In this document: positions 8,376-16,859 of the stretch, piece after piece | How positions within the stretch are numbered: position 1 is the first letter of the stretch | Layout of the letters: every line of letters begins with the position of its first letter | Origin: Fibrobacteria bacterium | Lineage (GTDB): Bacteria; Fibrobacterota; Fibrobacteria; UBA11236 | Direction: 5' to 3' | NCBI GenBank assembly: GCA_025360005.1 | Contig: JANYDA010000009.1 | Span: 62,001 to 126,000, forward strand | Length of the DNA: 64,000 nucleotides | Position numbers and translations under genes: made by a program | Notes under the pieces: generated by a model | The model's input: the letters and a program-made list of their open reading frames with translations, nothing else | Told to the model about the DNA's origin: nothing | Databases searched by the model: none

Positions 8376-9851
8376 TCAATACTTCCCCGCCCACTTCCTA
8401 AGCAACGGGGCGAAGTATTTCGCGGCCTCGCCGTTCTTGGCTTCAAAGTTGTTGGCGGCGATGGCGAAGGCCAGCCAACGTCCCGAATCGGCTTTCAGGT
8501 ATCCCGCCAAGGCATTAACGCCTTCCAGGGTACCGGTCTTGGCGTAGAGCCGGCCTTCCGGCAAGCCGTACTTTTCCAGCTTTGCCACCGCCCCGGGCGC
8601 GCCCAATAAAGTGGCCCGGAAAACCGGAAAGTCCTTTTGGCCGAAGGCCAAGGCAAGCAGCTTTACGGTTTGCGAAGGCGCGATCCAATTGTACCGGGAC
8701 AGGCCGTTGCCGTCCTTCAAGTGGATGCGTTTGCGATCGAAGCCATGGGCATCCAGGTATGCCTGGACCGCGGCCAGGCCGCCGCGCCAATCCCCGCCGC
8801 GTCCGGTACCCTTGCCCAGCAGGGCCAAAGCCTGGGCCGCATAGTTGTTGTCGCTTTTCTGGTTGATGATGCGCAGCAGCTCGCGCAGGGGAGGCGATTC
8901 ATGGCGGGCCCCGGGGAGGGGCGCGGCTCCCGGCACCGCGGCATGATTGGGGAAGGCCGACGAGTCTCCGCAACGCGCATCATCGGGAGCGGAAAAGGCC
9001 ATGCCCTTGGCGGCCAGGTAGGCGCGCAATTCGCGCGCGCATGTCCATGGGGGATTGGGCAGGCTGCCCTTGATGGAGAAAGGCATGCGTCCGGCGGGAA
9101 AATTGCCGCGCAGGCCGCGTACCGGGCTGGGAAATCCGCCCAGGATGAAAGCGGAGTCATGGCCGTCGGCGGGACCGGTGCGCAAGCGGTTGTCGAAGCG
9201 GGCGATGCCGGTATGGATGGGCGAGGCCGATTGCAAAGCTACCGGTTTATCGGGCGCGTTCGCGCCGTCGAAGGTCAGGGTGTAGAGATTGTCGTTGAAG
9301 GAAAGGCCGGAAACCGTGCCCGCGTAGTAGTTTCCCGCGTCTTCCCAGAGTCCGGCCGGATGCGGGCCATCTTCCGCCAGGAAGGTTCCGTCCCCGATCA
9401 CGCACCCGTCCACCTGGCGGATGCCGGATTTCCGGAGGGCCTGCCACCATTGGGCGAAAACGGCTTCCGCGCTATGCTCGGGCCCCGCCTGGGATCCGCC
9501 GAAGGAAGGATCGCCTCCGCCCCTGATGATCAGATCCCCCGTGAGGCGGCCGTCTGCGAGGGAACCGGTGCGGCATAATTCGGTGGCGAAGGTTTGGTCC
9601 CCGCCCAGCGTTTGCAAGGCTATCCAGGTGGTGAAAAGCTTTTGCGTGGAGCCGGGAGTGAAGTTCATCTCCCCCTGCCGCGACTCCAGCAAAGCGTCCC
9701 CACCGGCCGCCGCATCGCGTACCGCCCAGCCTACCAGGGCTTCGCCGGGGAATTCGATCGCGGGCCCGCTTTTGGCGTCGGAGCGGACGGCGGCGGTTGC
9801 CACCGCCAGCCCCAACAAGATGCCCGCTCCCGTCCGAATGGAAATCATCAT
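8376..9851 (-). CDS. dacB: PBP4-type D-alanyl-D-alanine carboxypeptidase/endopeptidase
   Basis: The 491-aa protein is a class C penicillin-binding protein (DacB/PBP4, peptidase S13) acting on periplasmic peptidoglycan as a DD-carboxypeptidase or DD-endopeptidase. A signal peptide (GILLGLAVATAAVRSDA) precedes the catalytic domain. All three serine-acyltransferase motifs are visible: S68-T-Q-K71, S-D-N in INQKSDNNYAAQ, and K-T-G in LYAKTGTLEGVNALAG. The ~200-residue insertion between SxxK and SDN is typical of this class. The start is an ATGATG pair, and 9851 or 9848 are both possible. The divergent yhcH-like gene begins 70 bp away, so both promoters must lie in that short gap. Confidence 0.93.
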   Translation of the reverse strand: MMISIRTGAGILLGLAVATAAVRSDAKSGPAIEFPGEALVGWAVRDAAAGGDALLESRQGEMNFTPGSTQKLFTTWIALQTLGGDQTFATELCRTGSLADGRLTGDLIIRGGGDPSFGGSQAGPEHSAEAVFAQWWQALRKSGIRQVDGCVIGDGTFLAEDGPHPAGLWEDAGNYYAGTVSGLSFNDNLYTLTFDGANAPDKPVALQSASPIHTGIARFDNRLRTGPADGHDSAFILGGFPSPVRGLRGNFPAGRMPFSIKGSLPNPPWTCARELRAYLAAKGMAFSAPDDARCGDSSAFPNHAAVPGAAPLPGARHESPPLRELLRIINQKSDNNYAAQALALLGKGTGRGGDWRGGLAAVQAYLDAHGFDRKRIHLKDGNGLSRYNWIAPSQTVKLLALAFGQKDFPVFRATLLGAPGAVAKLEKYGLPEGRLYAKTGTLEGVNALAGYLKADSGRWLAFAIAANNFEAKNGEAAKYFAPLLRKWAGKY

Positions 9852-9921
9852 GGATCAAAATCTAACGCCTTCCGCCTAATCGGACCATCCATCCGGCCCG
9901 GCCATTTTATACTTTTCCGCC

Positions 9922-10425
9922 ATGCCCATTTATGGAAGCGTAGCCGAGCTCGCGAAAAACCTGGCCGCCGATCCGCGCTTCGGTCCCGCCCTGCGCTACC
10001 TGGAGCGCTGCCTCGCCGAAGGATCCGCGGACGCGGAGCGCATACGCGGGCTGGCGGTCGCAACAGTGGGAGAAGTTCGATTGGATGGGGGCGCCGTTGT
10101 CTTTGAACAAGTCTACCTCTCGCGCCATCGCAAGGACTGCGTTTTCGAATCGCACCGCAAATACATCGACGTCCAGTTCATCTTGGAGGGAGAGGAGGAT
10201 GTCGATGTGACGGATACCGGCGGGCTGATCATCGAGAGACCCTATCGCGAGGAAAAAGATGTAGTCCTCTACCGGGACGGGGGCGCCGTCTCGCGGCACC
10301 GTTTGCGGGCGGGTGAAGCCGCCATCTTCTTTCCGGATGACGCGCATATGCCCGGACAAGCTCCCGGACCTTCCGGCCTGGTGCGGAAAGCCGTGATAAA
10401 GGTTCCCGTAGCCCCGACCCCCTGA
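9922..10425 (+). CDS. YhcH/YjgK/YiaL family protein
   Basis: This 167-aa protein matches the YhcH/YjgK/YiaL (DUF386) cupin-like family, related to the EbgC subunit and linked in several bacteria to sialic acid or other sugar metabolism and biofilm formation. The family core is visible: LSRHRKDCVFESHRKYIDVQFILEGEEDVDV, with metal-site His and Glu, and then AAIFFPDDAHMPG with the C-terminal His, followed by VRKAVIKVPV. The N-terminal ~45 residues are a short helical segment. There are no sialic-acid or sugar genes nearby, so its substrate here is unknown. It is transcribed divergently from dacB. Confidence 0.85.
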   Translation: MPIYGSVAELAKNLAADPRFGPALRYLERCLAEGSADAERIRGLAVATVGEVRLDGGAVVFEQVYLSRHRKDCVFESHRKYIDVQFILEGEEDVDVTDTGGLIIERPYREEKDVVLYRDGGAVSRHRLRAGEAAIFFPDDAHMPGQAPGPSGLVRKAVIKVPVAPTP

Positions 10426-10521
10426 GTCCGCGTTCCGGCGAGGGCCTTCCCCGCTATGTCGCCGTTCCCCGGCGGGAAAAAGGGTCCGCCGAACGGTCCC
10501 AGGACCGATTAAATTTAGGGC

Positions 10522-11037
10522 ATGGAACATACCGTAGCCTTGACCCATACGGAATCGTCGGAATTCATCCTGTCCGGGGATTTGAACAGCCTGGGATACC
10601 TCTTTGGAGGCAAACTCGTTTCCTGGATCGATAAGGTGGGAGCCATCAGCGCCATCAGGCACGTGCGCGGCGCCGTGGTCACTCTTTCCATCGACAGCCT
10701 GATCTTCAAGAAACCCGTCACCAACGGATCCATCCTCACCATCCGCGCTTCGGTCAACCGGGCCTTCAGGCATTCCATGGAGGTGGGCGTGGTGGCCTCC
10801 ACCCTCCCCCCCGGTTCCAAAGAGCCCGTGCACGTTTGCACCGCTTATCTCACCTTCGTGGCCCTGGACGCCAACGGCAAACCCAAGGACATCCCTCCCG
10901 TGATCCCGGAAACGGAAGCGGAACAGCGCCGCTACGACCAAGCCCTGATCCGCCGCAACCACCGGCTCAGCCTGGCGGAGCAATTGGGAAAAGGGAAAAG
11001 ACCGGACGAAAGCCCAAGGCCGCCGCCCCTCCCATGA
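10522..11037 (+). CDS. acyl-CoA thioesterase (YciA/hotdog family)
   Basis: The 171-aa protein is a single hotdog-fold domain of the YciA/Acot type, hydrolysing acyl-CoA to free acid and CoA. The family signature is the catalytic-Asp stretch LNSLGYLFGGKLVSWIDKVGAISAIRH, then VVTLSIDSLIFKKPV and the C-terminal strand VHVCTAYLTFVALD. The basic C-terminal tail (RRYDQALIRRNHRLSLAEQL) is typical. Its stop codon overlaps the ATG of nadE (ATGA at 11034), so the two genes are translationally coupled. The pairing of a thioesterase with NAD synthesis has no obvious metabolic logic and may simply be operon packing. Confidence 0.88.
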   Translation: MEHTVALTHTESSEFILSGDLNSLGYLFGGKLVSWIDKVGAISAIRHVRGAVVTLSIDSLIFKKPVTNGSILTIRASVNRAFRHSMEVGVVASTLPPGSKEPVHVCTAYLTFVALDANGKPKDIPPVIPETEAEQRRYDQALIRRNHRLSLAEQLGKGKRPDESPRPPPLP

Positions 11038-13079
11038 CCAAAAGGAATCCCCAATCCCTGCCGCTGGAGGCGTCCGCATTGGTGGGCATGGCGCAGATGG
11101 AAGTCCATCCCGGCGAGCCCGCCCGCAACGGCGCGCGCATGCTGGAGATGATCGCGGAGGCGCGCGGCAAGGGTATCTCCCTGCTGGCCTTCCCGGAGAT
11201 GTGCCTTCCCGGTTACCTGCTGGGGGACATGTGGGAGCGCCCCGCTTTCCTGCGGGAATGCGAAACCTGGGCGGACCGTATCATCGCCGTTACGGGGGAA
11301 CCCGGCGCGCCCGTTACGGTGGTGTTCGGCACCGTGATCGCGGACTGGGACGCAGCGGGCGAAGACGGCCGGGTGCGCAAATACAACGGTTATATCCTGG
11401 CCCAGGGTGGCCGCGCCCTGACGCATCCCGGCCTGGGCAAGCCCTACGGCGTCAAGACCCTGCTGCCCAATTACCGCGAGTTCGAGGAACCGCGCCATTT
11501 CCACGATAACCGGAAATTGGCCCTGGAGCTGGGCCGGCCCCTGGAATCCCTGCTGGAACCCTTCGCCGTCAACCTGGGCGGGCGCGCCTGCCGCGTGGGC
11601 GTGATACTTTGCGAGGACGCCTGGGAGGACGATTATGCCCAGAAGCCCCTGGAAATCCTGGGCGGCAAGCGGTGCGATTTCCTCCTCAATCTCAGTTGCT
11701 CGCCTTTCACGCAAGGCAAGAACGGCAAACGCAATCGCGTCTTCTCGCAAAAGGTGGCGCGCCTGGGGGCGCCCCTCTTCTATGTCAATTGCGTAGGCCT
11801 GCAGAACAACGGCAAGACCCTGTATACCTTCGATGGGCGAAGCACCGCTTACCGCGCCGACGGTTCCGTGCGGGCCGAGATGGAAGCCTATGCCCAGGCC
11901 ATACTCGCCCTGCCGCTGGAATGGCGCGGCGGCGCGGCCGATATCGGCGCCGGGGAAACCCGATCGGAGGATGGGGCCGGGACCGCCGACGCGGCCGGCG
12001 AAAACGGGACGCCGAATGCCGGCACCGAGAACACCGGGAAGGGAGCATCCCGGGTCCGCATCGCGGAAATCCATCAGGCCCTGAAATACGGAGCGCAAGC
12101 TTTCCTGGCGGCCATCGGGCAGGACCGCGTTGTGATCGGCGTATCGGGTGGGATAGATAGCGCGGTGGCGGCGGCCCTGTACCGGGAAATCCTTCCGCCC
12201 CGGAACCTTTTGCTGGTGAACATGCCCAGCCGCTTCAACAGCCCAACCACGCGCAACCTGGCCCAGGAACTGGCCGCCAACCTGGGATGCCTGTATACGG
12301 AAATCGGCATCGAGGAAAGCATGGCGGTGACAAAGGCGCAATTGGACGGCCTGGAAATCACATCGCCGGACGGCTCCCACTTCGCCGCCGTCTCCCTGGC
12401 GGGCTTCGTGATGGAAAACGTGCAGGCGCGGGATCGTTCCAGCCGCATCCTGGCCGCGCTGGCGGCTTCTTTCGCCGGCGTCTTTACCTGCAACGCCAAC
12501 AAGGCGGAACTCACCGTGGGCTATAGCACCCTGTACGGGGATTTGGGGGGCTACCTGATCCTCCTGGGCGATCTATGGAAAAGCGAAGTCTATGCGTTGG
12601 GCCGCCATCTTAACGAGGAAGTGTTCCGGAGGGAAGTCATCCCGGAAGGGGCCTTCACCATCGTTCCCAGCGCCGAACTCAGCGAAAGCCAGGCCGTGGA
12701 CGAAGGCAAGGGCGATCCTCTCATCTATCCTTACCATGATCGCCTGTTCTTCTCCTGGGTGCAGCGCTGGAACCGCGCCACGCCGGAAGAGGCGTTGGCA
12801 TGGTACGCGTCCGGCACCCTCAATGCGGAACTGGGACTGGAAAAGGCGGACGCCTACCATCTCTTCCCCAATGCCGCCGCGTTCATACGCGATCTGGAGC
12901 GCTGGTGGAACCTTTATAATGGCATCGCCGTGGCCAAACGGGTGCAGGCCCCGCCCATCCTGGCGGTCAGTTCGCGCGCGTTCGGATTCGATCACCGGGA
13001 GGCGTTGGGGCGGCCTTTCTATTCCTCCCGTTACCTGCGGTTGCGCCAGGAGCTGTTGGCCAAATCCGGCCATGCCTGA
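11034..13079 (+). CDS. nadE: glutamine-dependent NAD+ synthase
   Basis: The product is 681 aa from ATG 11034 (ATGA overlap with the thioesterase stop); the frame is open further upstream to 10836 but only inside the previous gene. The N-terminal carbon-nitrogen hydrolase (glutaminase) domain shows its Glu-Lys-Cys triad: Glu in LLAFPEMCLPGY, Lys in GVKTLLPNYREF, Cys in VGVILCEDAWEDD. The C-terminal synthetase has the PP-loop GVSGGIDSAVAAAL and the deamido-NAD region TCNANKAELTVGYSTLYGD. It converts deamido-NAD plus ATP and glutamine to NAD+. An Ala/Gly/Thr/Glu-rich linker of ~40 residues (around DIGAGETRSEDGAGTADAAG) joins the two domains and looks like a lineage-specific insertion. Confidence 0.96.
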   Translation: MTKRNPQSLPLEASALVGMAQMEVHPGEPARNGARMLEMIAEARGKGISLLAFPEMCLPGYLLGDMWERPAFLRECETWADRIIAVTGEPGAPVTVVFGTVIADWDAAGEDGRVRKYNGYILAQGGRALTHPGLGKPYGVKTLLPNYREFEEPRHFHDNRKLALELGRPLESLLEPFAVNLGGRACRVGVILCEDAWEDDYAQKPLEILGGKRCDFLLNLSCSPFTQGKNGKRNRVFSQKVARLGAPLFYVNCVGLQNNGKTLYTFDGRSTAYRADGSVRAEMEAYAQAILALPLEWRGGAADIGAGETRSEDGAGTADAAGENGTPNAGTENTGKGASRVRIAEIHQALKYGAQAFLAAIGQDRVVIGVSGGIDSAVAAALYREILPPRNLLLVNMPSRFNSPTTRNLAQELAANLGCLYTEIGIEESMAVTKAQLDGLEITSPDGSHFAAVSLAGFVMENVQARDRSSRILAALAASFAGVFTCNANKAELTVGYSTLYGDLGGYLILLGDLWKSEVYALGRHLNEEVFRREVIPEGAFTIVPSAELSESQAVDEGKGDPLIYPYHDRLFFSWVQRWNRATPEEALAWYASGTLNAELGLEKADAYHLFPNAAAFIRDLERWWNLYNGIAVAKRVQAPPILAVSSRAFGFDHREALGRPFYSSRYLRLRQELLAKSGHA

Positions 13080-13189
13080 GCCGCCCAAGGGCGCAGGGAA
13101 ACCCCGGAGCCACCGTTACCGGCCGGTTAACGGGCGCGGATGCGAAGTCACTGGCCAACCGGAAAGGGAAACATTATAATGGACCAGCC

Positions 13190-14140
13190 ATGCTGCATAT
13201 CCTGAACGGCGATGCCACCCTTTCCCTGCTGAAGCAAGGTCCGATCAAAGGCCGCTTCCTGGTCTGGAGGGACATGCTGATGGAAGGCCCGGTTTCGGCC
13301 GTGGGCAAGGACAAGCGCGCCAAGGGCGGAAAGAGCGCCTGGTCCGCATGGCCGGCCATCGCGCGGGCCGGCGGCATCGATTGGGATGCGCGCGCCGCGT
13401 TCCTGCGCGATCAATACGGCATCAAACCCGCGAAATTCCTGGCCGGCATGAAAGCCTTTTTCACCGCTTACGAAAAAGCGGCCAAAGGCAAGGACGAAGT
13501 GGTGTTCTGGTTCGAGGAGGATTTCTTCTGCCAAATCCATCTCGTCTACCTGCTCGCGCATTTGCCCAAATCCCTGCGCCGCAAGGGCCGGGTCTCCATC
13601 ATCTGCCCGGAGAAGCCTTTGGGGGTGCGCCTGCCCGCCGCTTTCCCCAAATTGCAGGCTGGCCGGCTGCCCGTGGAACCGGCCTTGCTCACGCTTTCCG
13701 CCAGGGTATGGAAGGCCTATTCGCTTTCATCCTCCCAAGGCTGGTCCGCGTTCCTGAAATGGGCCCGATCCGGCAAGGGTTTCGAGCGCTGGCCCCTGCT
13801 TAAGGGAGGCTTGCGTTCCCACCTGGGCCGGTTGCCGGCCGCCAACGGAAAACCCAATGCGGTGGCCGCGGCTTTCCTGCAAGCGCTGGCGGCGGGACCA
13901 TTGGGCTTTCCCCAATTCGCGCGCAAGGCCTGGGCGGCTCCCATGATCCGTCCCTTGGGACTCGGTGATTTGCAGGTGGCGCGCTATGCGCTCGATCTGG
14001 CCGCCGCGGCGGAACCCTTGCTCGCCATCGAGGGCCCGGGCAGCGCTCCCGCCAAGGGCAAGCCCATCATGCCCGCGGAGTGGAAGCTCCATCTTACCGC
14101 AGCCGGTAAGGCGGCTCTGAGCCGGCTCCGGGTAACCTAG
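13190..14140 (+). CDS. DUF1835 domain protein
   Basis: This 316-aa protein begins with the DUF1835 signature (MLHILNGDATLSLLKQGPIKGRFLVWRDMLMEGPV). The central FWFEEDFFCQIHLVYLLAHL matches the family's conserved segment. DUF1835 proteins are cytoplasmic and of unknown function. The C-terminal part (FLQALAAGPLGFPQFARKAWAAPMIRPLGLGDLQVARYALDLA) resembles the DUF3658-like helical tail seen in some members; this is a weak assignment. The start at 13190 is the only ATG giving the full domain. Its stop is 3 bp from the stop of the convergent livF, leaving no room for a conventional terminator between them. Confidence 0.8.
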   Translation: MLHILNGDATLSLLKQGPIKGRFLVWRDMLMEGPVSAVGKDKRAKGGKSAWSAWPAIARAGGIDWDARAAFLRDQYGIKPAKFLAGMKAFFTAYEKAAKGKDEVVFWFEEDFFCQIHLVYLLAHLPKSLRRKGRVSIICPEKPLGVRLPAAFPKLQAGRLPVEPALLTLSARVWKAYSLSSSQGWSAFLKWARSGKGFERWPLLKGGLRSHLGRLPAANGKPNAVAAAFLQALAAGPLGFPQFARKAWAAPMIRPLGLGDLQVARYALDLAAAAEPLLAIEGPGSAPAKGKPIMPAEWKLHLTAAGKAALSRLRVT

Positions 14141-14143
14141 CAG

Positions 14144-14848
14144 TTACTCCCCAAGATAGGCTTCCTGTACGCGCGGATCCTTCGCCAGATCCGCCGAATC
14201 GCCCTGCATGATAATGCGCCCGGTCTCCAGCACATAGGCTTTCCGCGATCGTTTCAGCGCCAGGTTGGCGTTCTGCTCCACCAGCAAAACGGTGGCGCCT
14301 TCCCGGTTGATGCGATCGACGGCGTCGAAAATCGCGTGCACCATCAATGGCGCCAGGCCCAGGGACGGTTCATCCAAAAGCAGCAAGCGCGGGTGCGCCA
14401 TCAGCGCACGGCCTATCGCCAGCATCTGCTGTTCCCCGCCGCTCAGCGTCCCGGCCATCTGCGCCATGCGCTCCTTGAGGCGCGGGAACACTTCGTAGAC
14501 GTGATCGATGTCCAGCCGCAATCGCTTGCCGTCCCGCTGCAGGTATCCGCCCAGCTCCAGGTTTTCCAGCACGGTCAGGTTGGCGAAGACGGCGCGGCCC
14601 TCCGGTACCAAGGCGATGCCCATGGCGGCGATGCGGTGGGTGGGGATCTTGTTGAGCTTCCTGCCCTCGAACAGGATCTCTCCCGCATGCGGTTGGCACA
14701 GGCCCATGATGCTCCGCAAGGCGGTCGATTTGCCCGCCCCGTTGGCGCCGATCAAGGTGGCCACCGATCCCTTCTCCACCTCCAGGCTCACGTCCGTGAG
14801 CGCCTGGATTGAACCGTAACGGGTGGAAACGTGGCTTAGCGTTAACAA
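14144..14848 (-). CDS. livF: branched-chain amino acid ABC transporter ATPase LivF
   Basis: This ATP-binding subunit of the Liv (HAAT) transporter powers uptake of Leu/Ile/Val or related amino acids. Walker A is GANGAGKSTALRSIMG, the signature LSGGEQQMLAIGRAL, Walker B LLLLDEPSLGLAPL and the H-loop-like region TVLLVEQNANLAL, the LivF-specific form with Gln-Asn instead of His. The proposed start is TTG 14848, giving LLTLSHVSTRYG, with GAGG 8 nt upstream. The frame stays open to 14917, but those extra codons translate the intergenic repeat (MQFSICNFQFA) and are unlikely to be real protein. Last gene of livKHMGF. Confidence 0.93.
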   Translation of the reverse strand: MLTLSHVSTRYGSIQALTDVSLEVEKGSVATLIGANGAGKSTALRSIMGLCQPHAGEILFEGRKLNKIPTHRIAAMGIALVPEGRAVFANLTVLENLELGGYLQRDGKRLRLDIDHVYEVFPRLKERMAQMAGTLSGGEQQMLAIGRALMAHPRLLLLDEPSLGLAPLMVHAIFDAVDRINREGATVLLVEQNANLALKRSRKAYVLETGRIIMQGDSADLAKDPRVQEAYLGE

Positions 14849-14883
14849 CGGAAAAGCCTCGCTGCGGTCCGGAGACTTTTTCT

Positions 14884-15024
14884 TTGCAAATTGAAAATTG
14901 CAAATTGAAAATTGCAAATCGGAAGACCGGGACTTTGCCCCATCGTTTCCGAAAACCCGCTGAAGCCTAAAAGGCGATCAAAAAGCCGGGTTTCAATTTT
15001 CAATTTGCAATTTTCAATTTGCAT
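14884..15024. repeat. AT-rich inverted-repeat element, copy 1 (livG/livF gap)
   Basis: Two arms made of 14-nt units (GCAAATTGAAAATT) flank a unique centre. Positions 14885-14914 and 14994-15023 are perfect 30-bp reverse complements around a 79-nt loop. The loop itself can form a short hairpin (AAACCCG near 14953 with CGGGTTT near 14987). It occupies almost the whole livG-livF gap and is far more AT-rich than its surroundings. In the liv transcript it would form a long stem-loop. No target-site duplication is visible. Related copies are at 16860-16981, 43666-43700 and 54011-54146. Confidence 0.9.
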
Positions 15025-15030
15025 AATGCT

Positions 15031-15792
15031 TCACTCTCTCCCCAAATACGCTTCAATCACTTTCGCATCCTTGCGTATCTCCGCCGGCGCCCCCATGGCT
15101 ATGCCTTCCCCGTGCACGACCACCTGGATACGCTCGCATACGCCCATGACCACCTTCATGTTGTGCTCCACCAGGAGGATGGACACCTTGAACTCGTCGC
15201 GGATGCGGCGGATCAGGCGCATCAGGTCCGCGGCCTCCTGCGGGTTCATGCCGGCGGCGGGTTCGTCCAGGAGCAGTAGGCGGGGCTTGGTCGCCAAGGC
15301 GCGGGCAATCTCCAGACGGCGTTGGGACCCGTAAGGGAGGGAAGACGCAGCCTCGTCGGCCAGCTTGTCCAACTGGAACAGGGCCAACAGGCGCATGGCC
15401 TCCTCGCGATGGGCCGTTTCTTCCCGATGAAAGGCGGGTCCGCGGAATACCGAGGCCAGCACGCCTTGCGAGGATCGCATGTGGGCGGAGACCAGGACGT
15501 TTTCCAATACGGACATGGAGGTGAAGAGGCGGATGTTCTGGAAGGTGCGCGCGATCCCGGAAGCGGCGATCACATGCGGGGCCTTGCCATGGATGGGTTT
15601 GCCGTCGAAGAGGATGGCGCCGGAAGTGGGCGAGTAGACGCCCGTGATCATGTTGAACACCGTGGTCTTGCCCGCGCCGTTGGGGCCGATTAGCCCGAAC
15701 AGTTCGCCTTCCTCGATGGCGAAACAAAGGTCCTTCACCGCCAGCAACCCGCCGAAGCGGATGGTGGCGTTTTGCAATCGCAACAACGCCAT
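15031..15792 (-). CDS. livG: branched-chain amino acid ABC transporter ATPase LivG
   Basis: This 253-aa ATPase is the LivG partner of LivF. Walker A is GPNGAGKTTVFNMITG. The LivG-specific region IARTFQNIRLFTSMSVLENVLV carries the Q-loop. The signature position reads LPYGSQRRLEIARAL, as is normal for LivG, Walker B is LLLLDEPAAGMNPQE and the H-loop SILLVEHNMKVVM. The ATG at 15792 overlaps the livM stop (ATGA), so LivM and LivG are translationally coupled. Its own stop lies 7 bp from the inverted-repeat element that separates it from livF. The length is normal for the family. Confidence 0.95.
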   Translation of the reverse strand: MALLRLQNATIRFGGLLAVKDLCFAIEEGELFGLIGPNGAGKTTVFNMITGVYSPTSGAILFDGKPIHGKAPHVIAASGIARTFQNIRLFTSMSVLENVLVSAHMRSSQGVLASVFRGPAFHREETAHREEAMRLLALFQLDKLADEAASSLPYGSQRRLEIARALATKPRLLLLDEPAAGMNPQEAADLMRLIRRIRDEFKVSILLVEHNMKVVMGVCERIQVVVHGEGIAMGAPAEIRKDAKVIEAYLGRE

Positions 15793-16841
15793 CAGCCGCC
15801 GTTCCCGCCGTCCGCCGCCGGAGCAGTAACTGGTACGTTACCCTGGGCGCTTCTCCGCGCCGCCATGCGCGCTCCCAGGCGCTTGAGCACGGAAGCCTGC
15901 CCCAATATGCCCTGCGGCCGATAAATCATGATAAGAATGAGCGCCAGGCTGTAGATGATCATGCGGTAGCTCTCGAAACCGCGGAAGGCTTCCGGCAGCA
16001 CCGTCAGCAGCACGGCGCCCAGTACCGCGCCTTCGATGCTCCCCAGTCCCCCGATGGCTATCATGATGATGATCTCGAAGGATTTCACGAAGGTGAAGGA
16101 GTTGGTGTGCAGGTACATGGTGTAATGCCCGAACAGGCAACCCGCCATGCCCGCAAACATGGAACTGATGACAAAAGCCAGCACCTTGTGGCGCGTCACG
16201 TCGATACCCATCGCCTGGGCCGCGATCTCGTTCTCGCGGATAGCGATGAAGGCGCGGCCATAGCTGGACCGCAAGAGGTTGCCCACCGTGGCGATCACGG
16301 CTGCGACCAGCAGGTAGACCCAGAAGAAATTGCTCAGCTTGGGGATGCCGGAAAAACCGCGCGCGCCTCCCACCGCGTCGATATTGAGGATGAGCACGCG
16401 GATGATTTCCCCGAAGCCGAGCGTGACGATGGCCAGATAGTCGCCGCGCAGCCGCAAAGAAGGGATGCCCACCAGCAACCCGGCCAGGGCCGTAGCCAAA
16501 GCCGCCGCCGCCAAAGCCAGCAGAAGCACCGCCGCATCCTGCCCCGCCAAAGGCAGGAAACCCACCAGCCCGCGGATGGCCGGCCCGGCATAATAGCTCA
16601 CCGAAGCGGCCATGTACGCGCCCACCGCGAAGAAACCCGCATGCCCGATGGAGAATTGCCCCGCGATGCCGTTGGTCAGATTGAGGCTCACCGCCAGCAC
16701 GATGTTAATGCCCGCCAGGATCAGGATCTGGTAATAGTAGGGCCCCTGCCGGATAGGCCCGTCCAAAAGGAGGGTCGTGACGCCCCATTGCAGCAGGCCG
16801 AGGAGGGAGAGGGTTGAAAGGACGAAAAAAATCCGTTTCAT
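15792..16841 (-). CDS. livM: branched-chain amino acid ABC transporter permease LivM
   Basis: The 349-aa integral inner-membrane permease has about nine or ten hydrophobic segments. Family signatures include INIVLAVSLNLTNGIAGQFSIGHAGFFAVGAYMAA, LRLRGDYLAIVTLGFGEIIRVL (the EAA-like coupling region) and IGGLGSIEGAVLGAVLLTVLPE. It forms the translocation channel with LivH. The C-terminal tail (RLGARMAARRSAQGNVPVTAPAADGGNGG) is longer and more low-complexity than usual. The stop overlaps livG (ATGA). The start at 16841 has no strong Shine-Dalgarno. The gap to livH contains a decayed copy of the inverted-repeat element. Confidence 0.95.
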   Translation of the reverse strand: MKRIFFVLSTLSLLGLLQWGVTTLLLDGPIRQGPYYYQILILAGINIVLAVSLNLTNGIAGQFSIGHAGFFAVGAYMAASVSYYAGPAIRGLVGFLPLAGQDAAVLLLALAAAALATALAGLLVGIPSLRLRGDYLAIVTLGFGEIIRVLILNIDAVGGARGFSGIPKLSNFFWVYLLVAAVIATVGNLLRSSYGRAFIAIRENEIAAQAMGIDVTRHKVLAFVISSMFAGMAGCLFGHYTMYLHTNSFTFVKSFEIIIMIAIGGLGSIEGAVLGAVLLTVLPEAFRGFESYRMIIYSLALILIMIYRPQGILGQASVLKRLGARMAARRSAQGNVPVTAPAADGGNGG

Positions 16842-16859
16842 CGTGCGCGGCGGTCGATG

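Noticed and set aside
13117-13137. Near-palindrome around CCGGCCGG downstream of nadE
   Set aside because: It could fold, but has no U-run and lies in a GC-rich gap where such palindromes are common. Not supported as a terminator.
14884-15024. Period-14 repeats considered as a CRISPR array
   Set aside because: The units are contiguous without spacers and form inverted arms. No cas genes are present.
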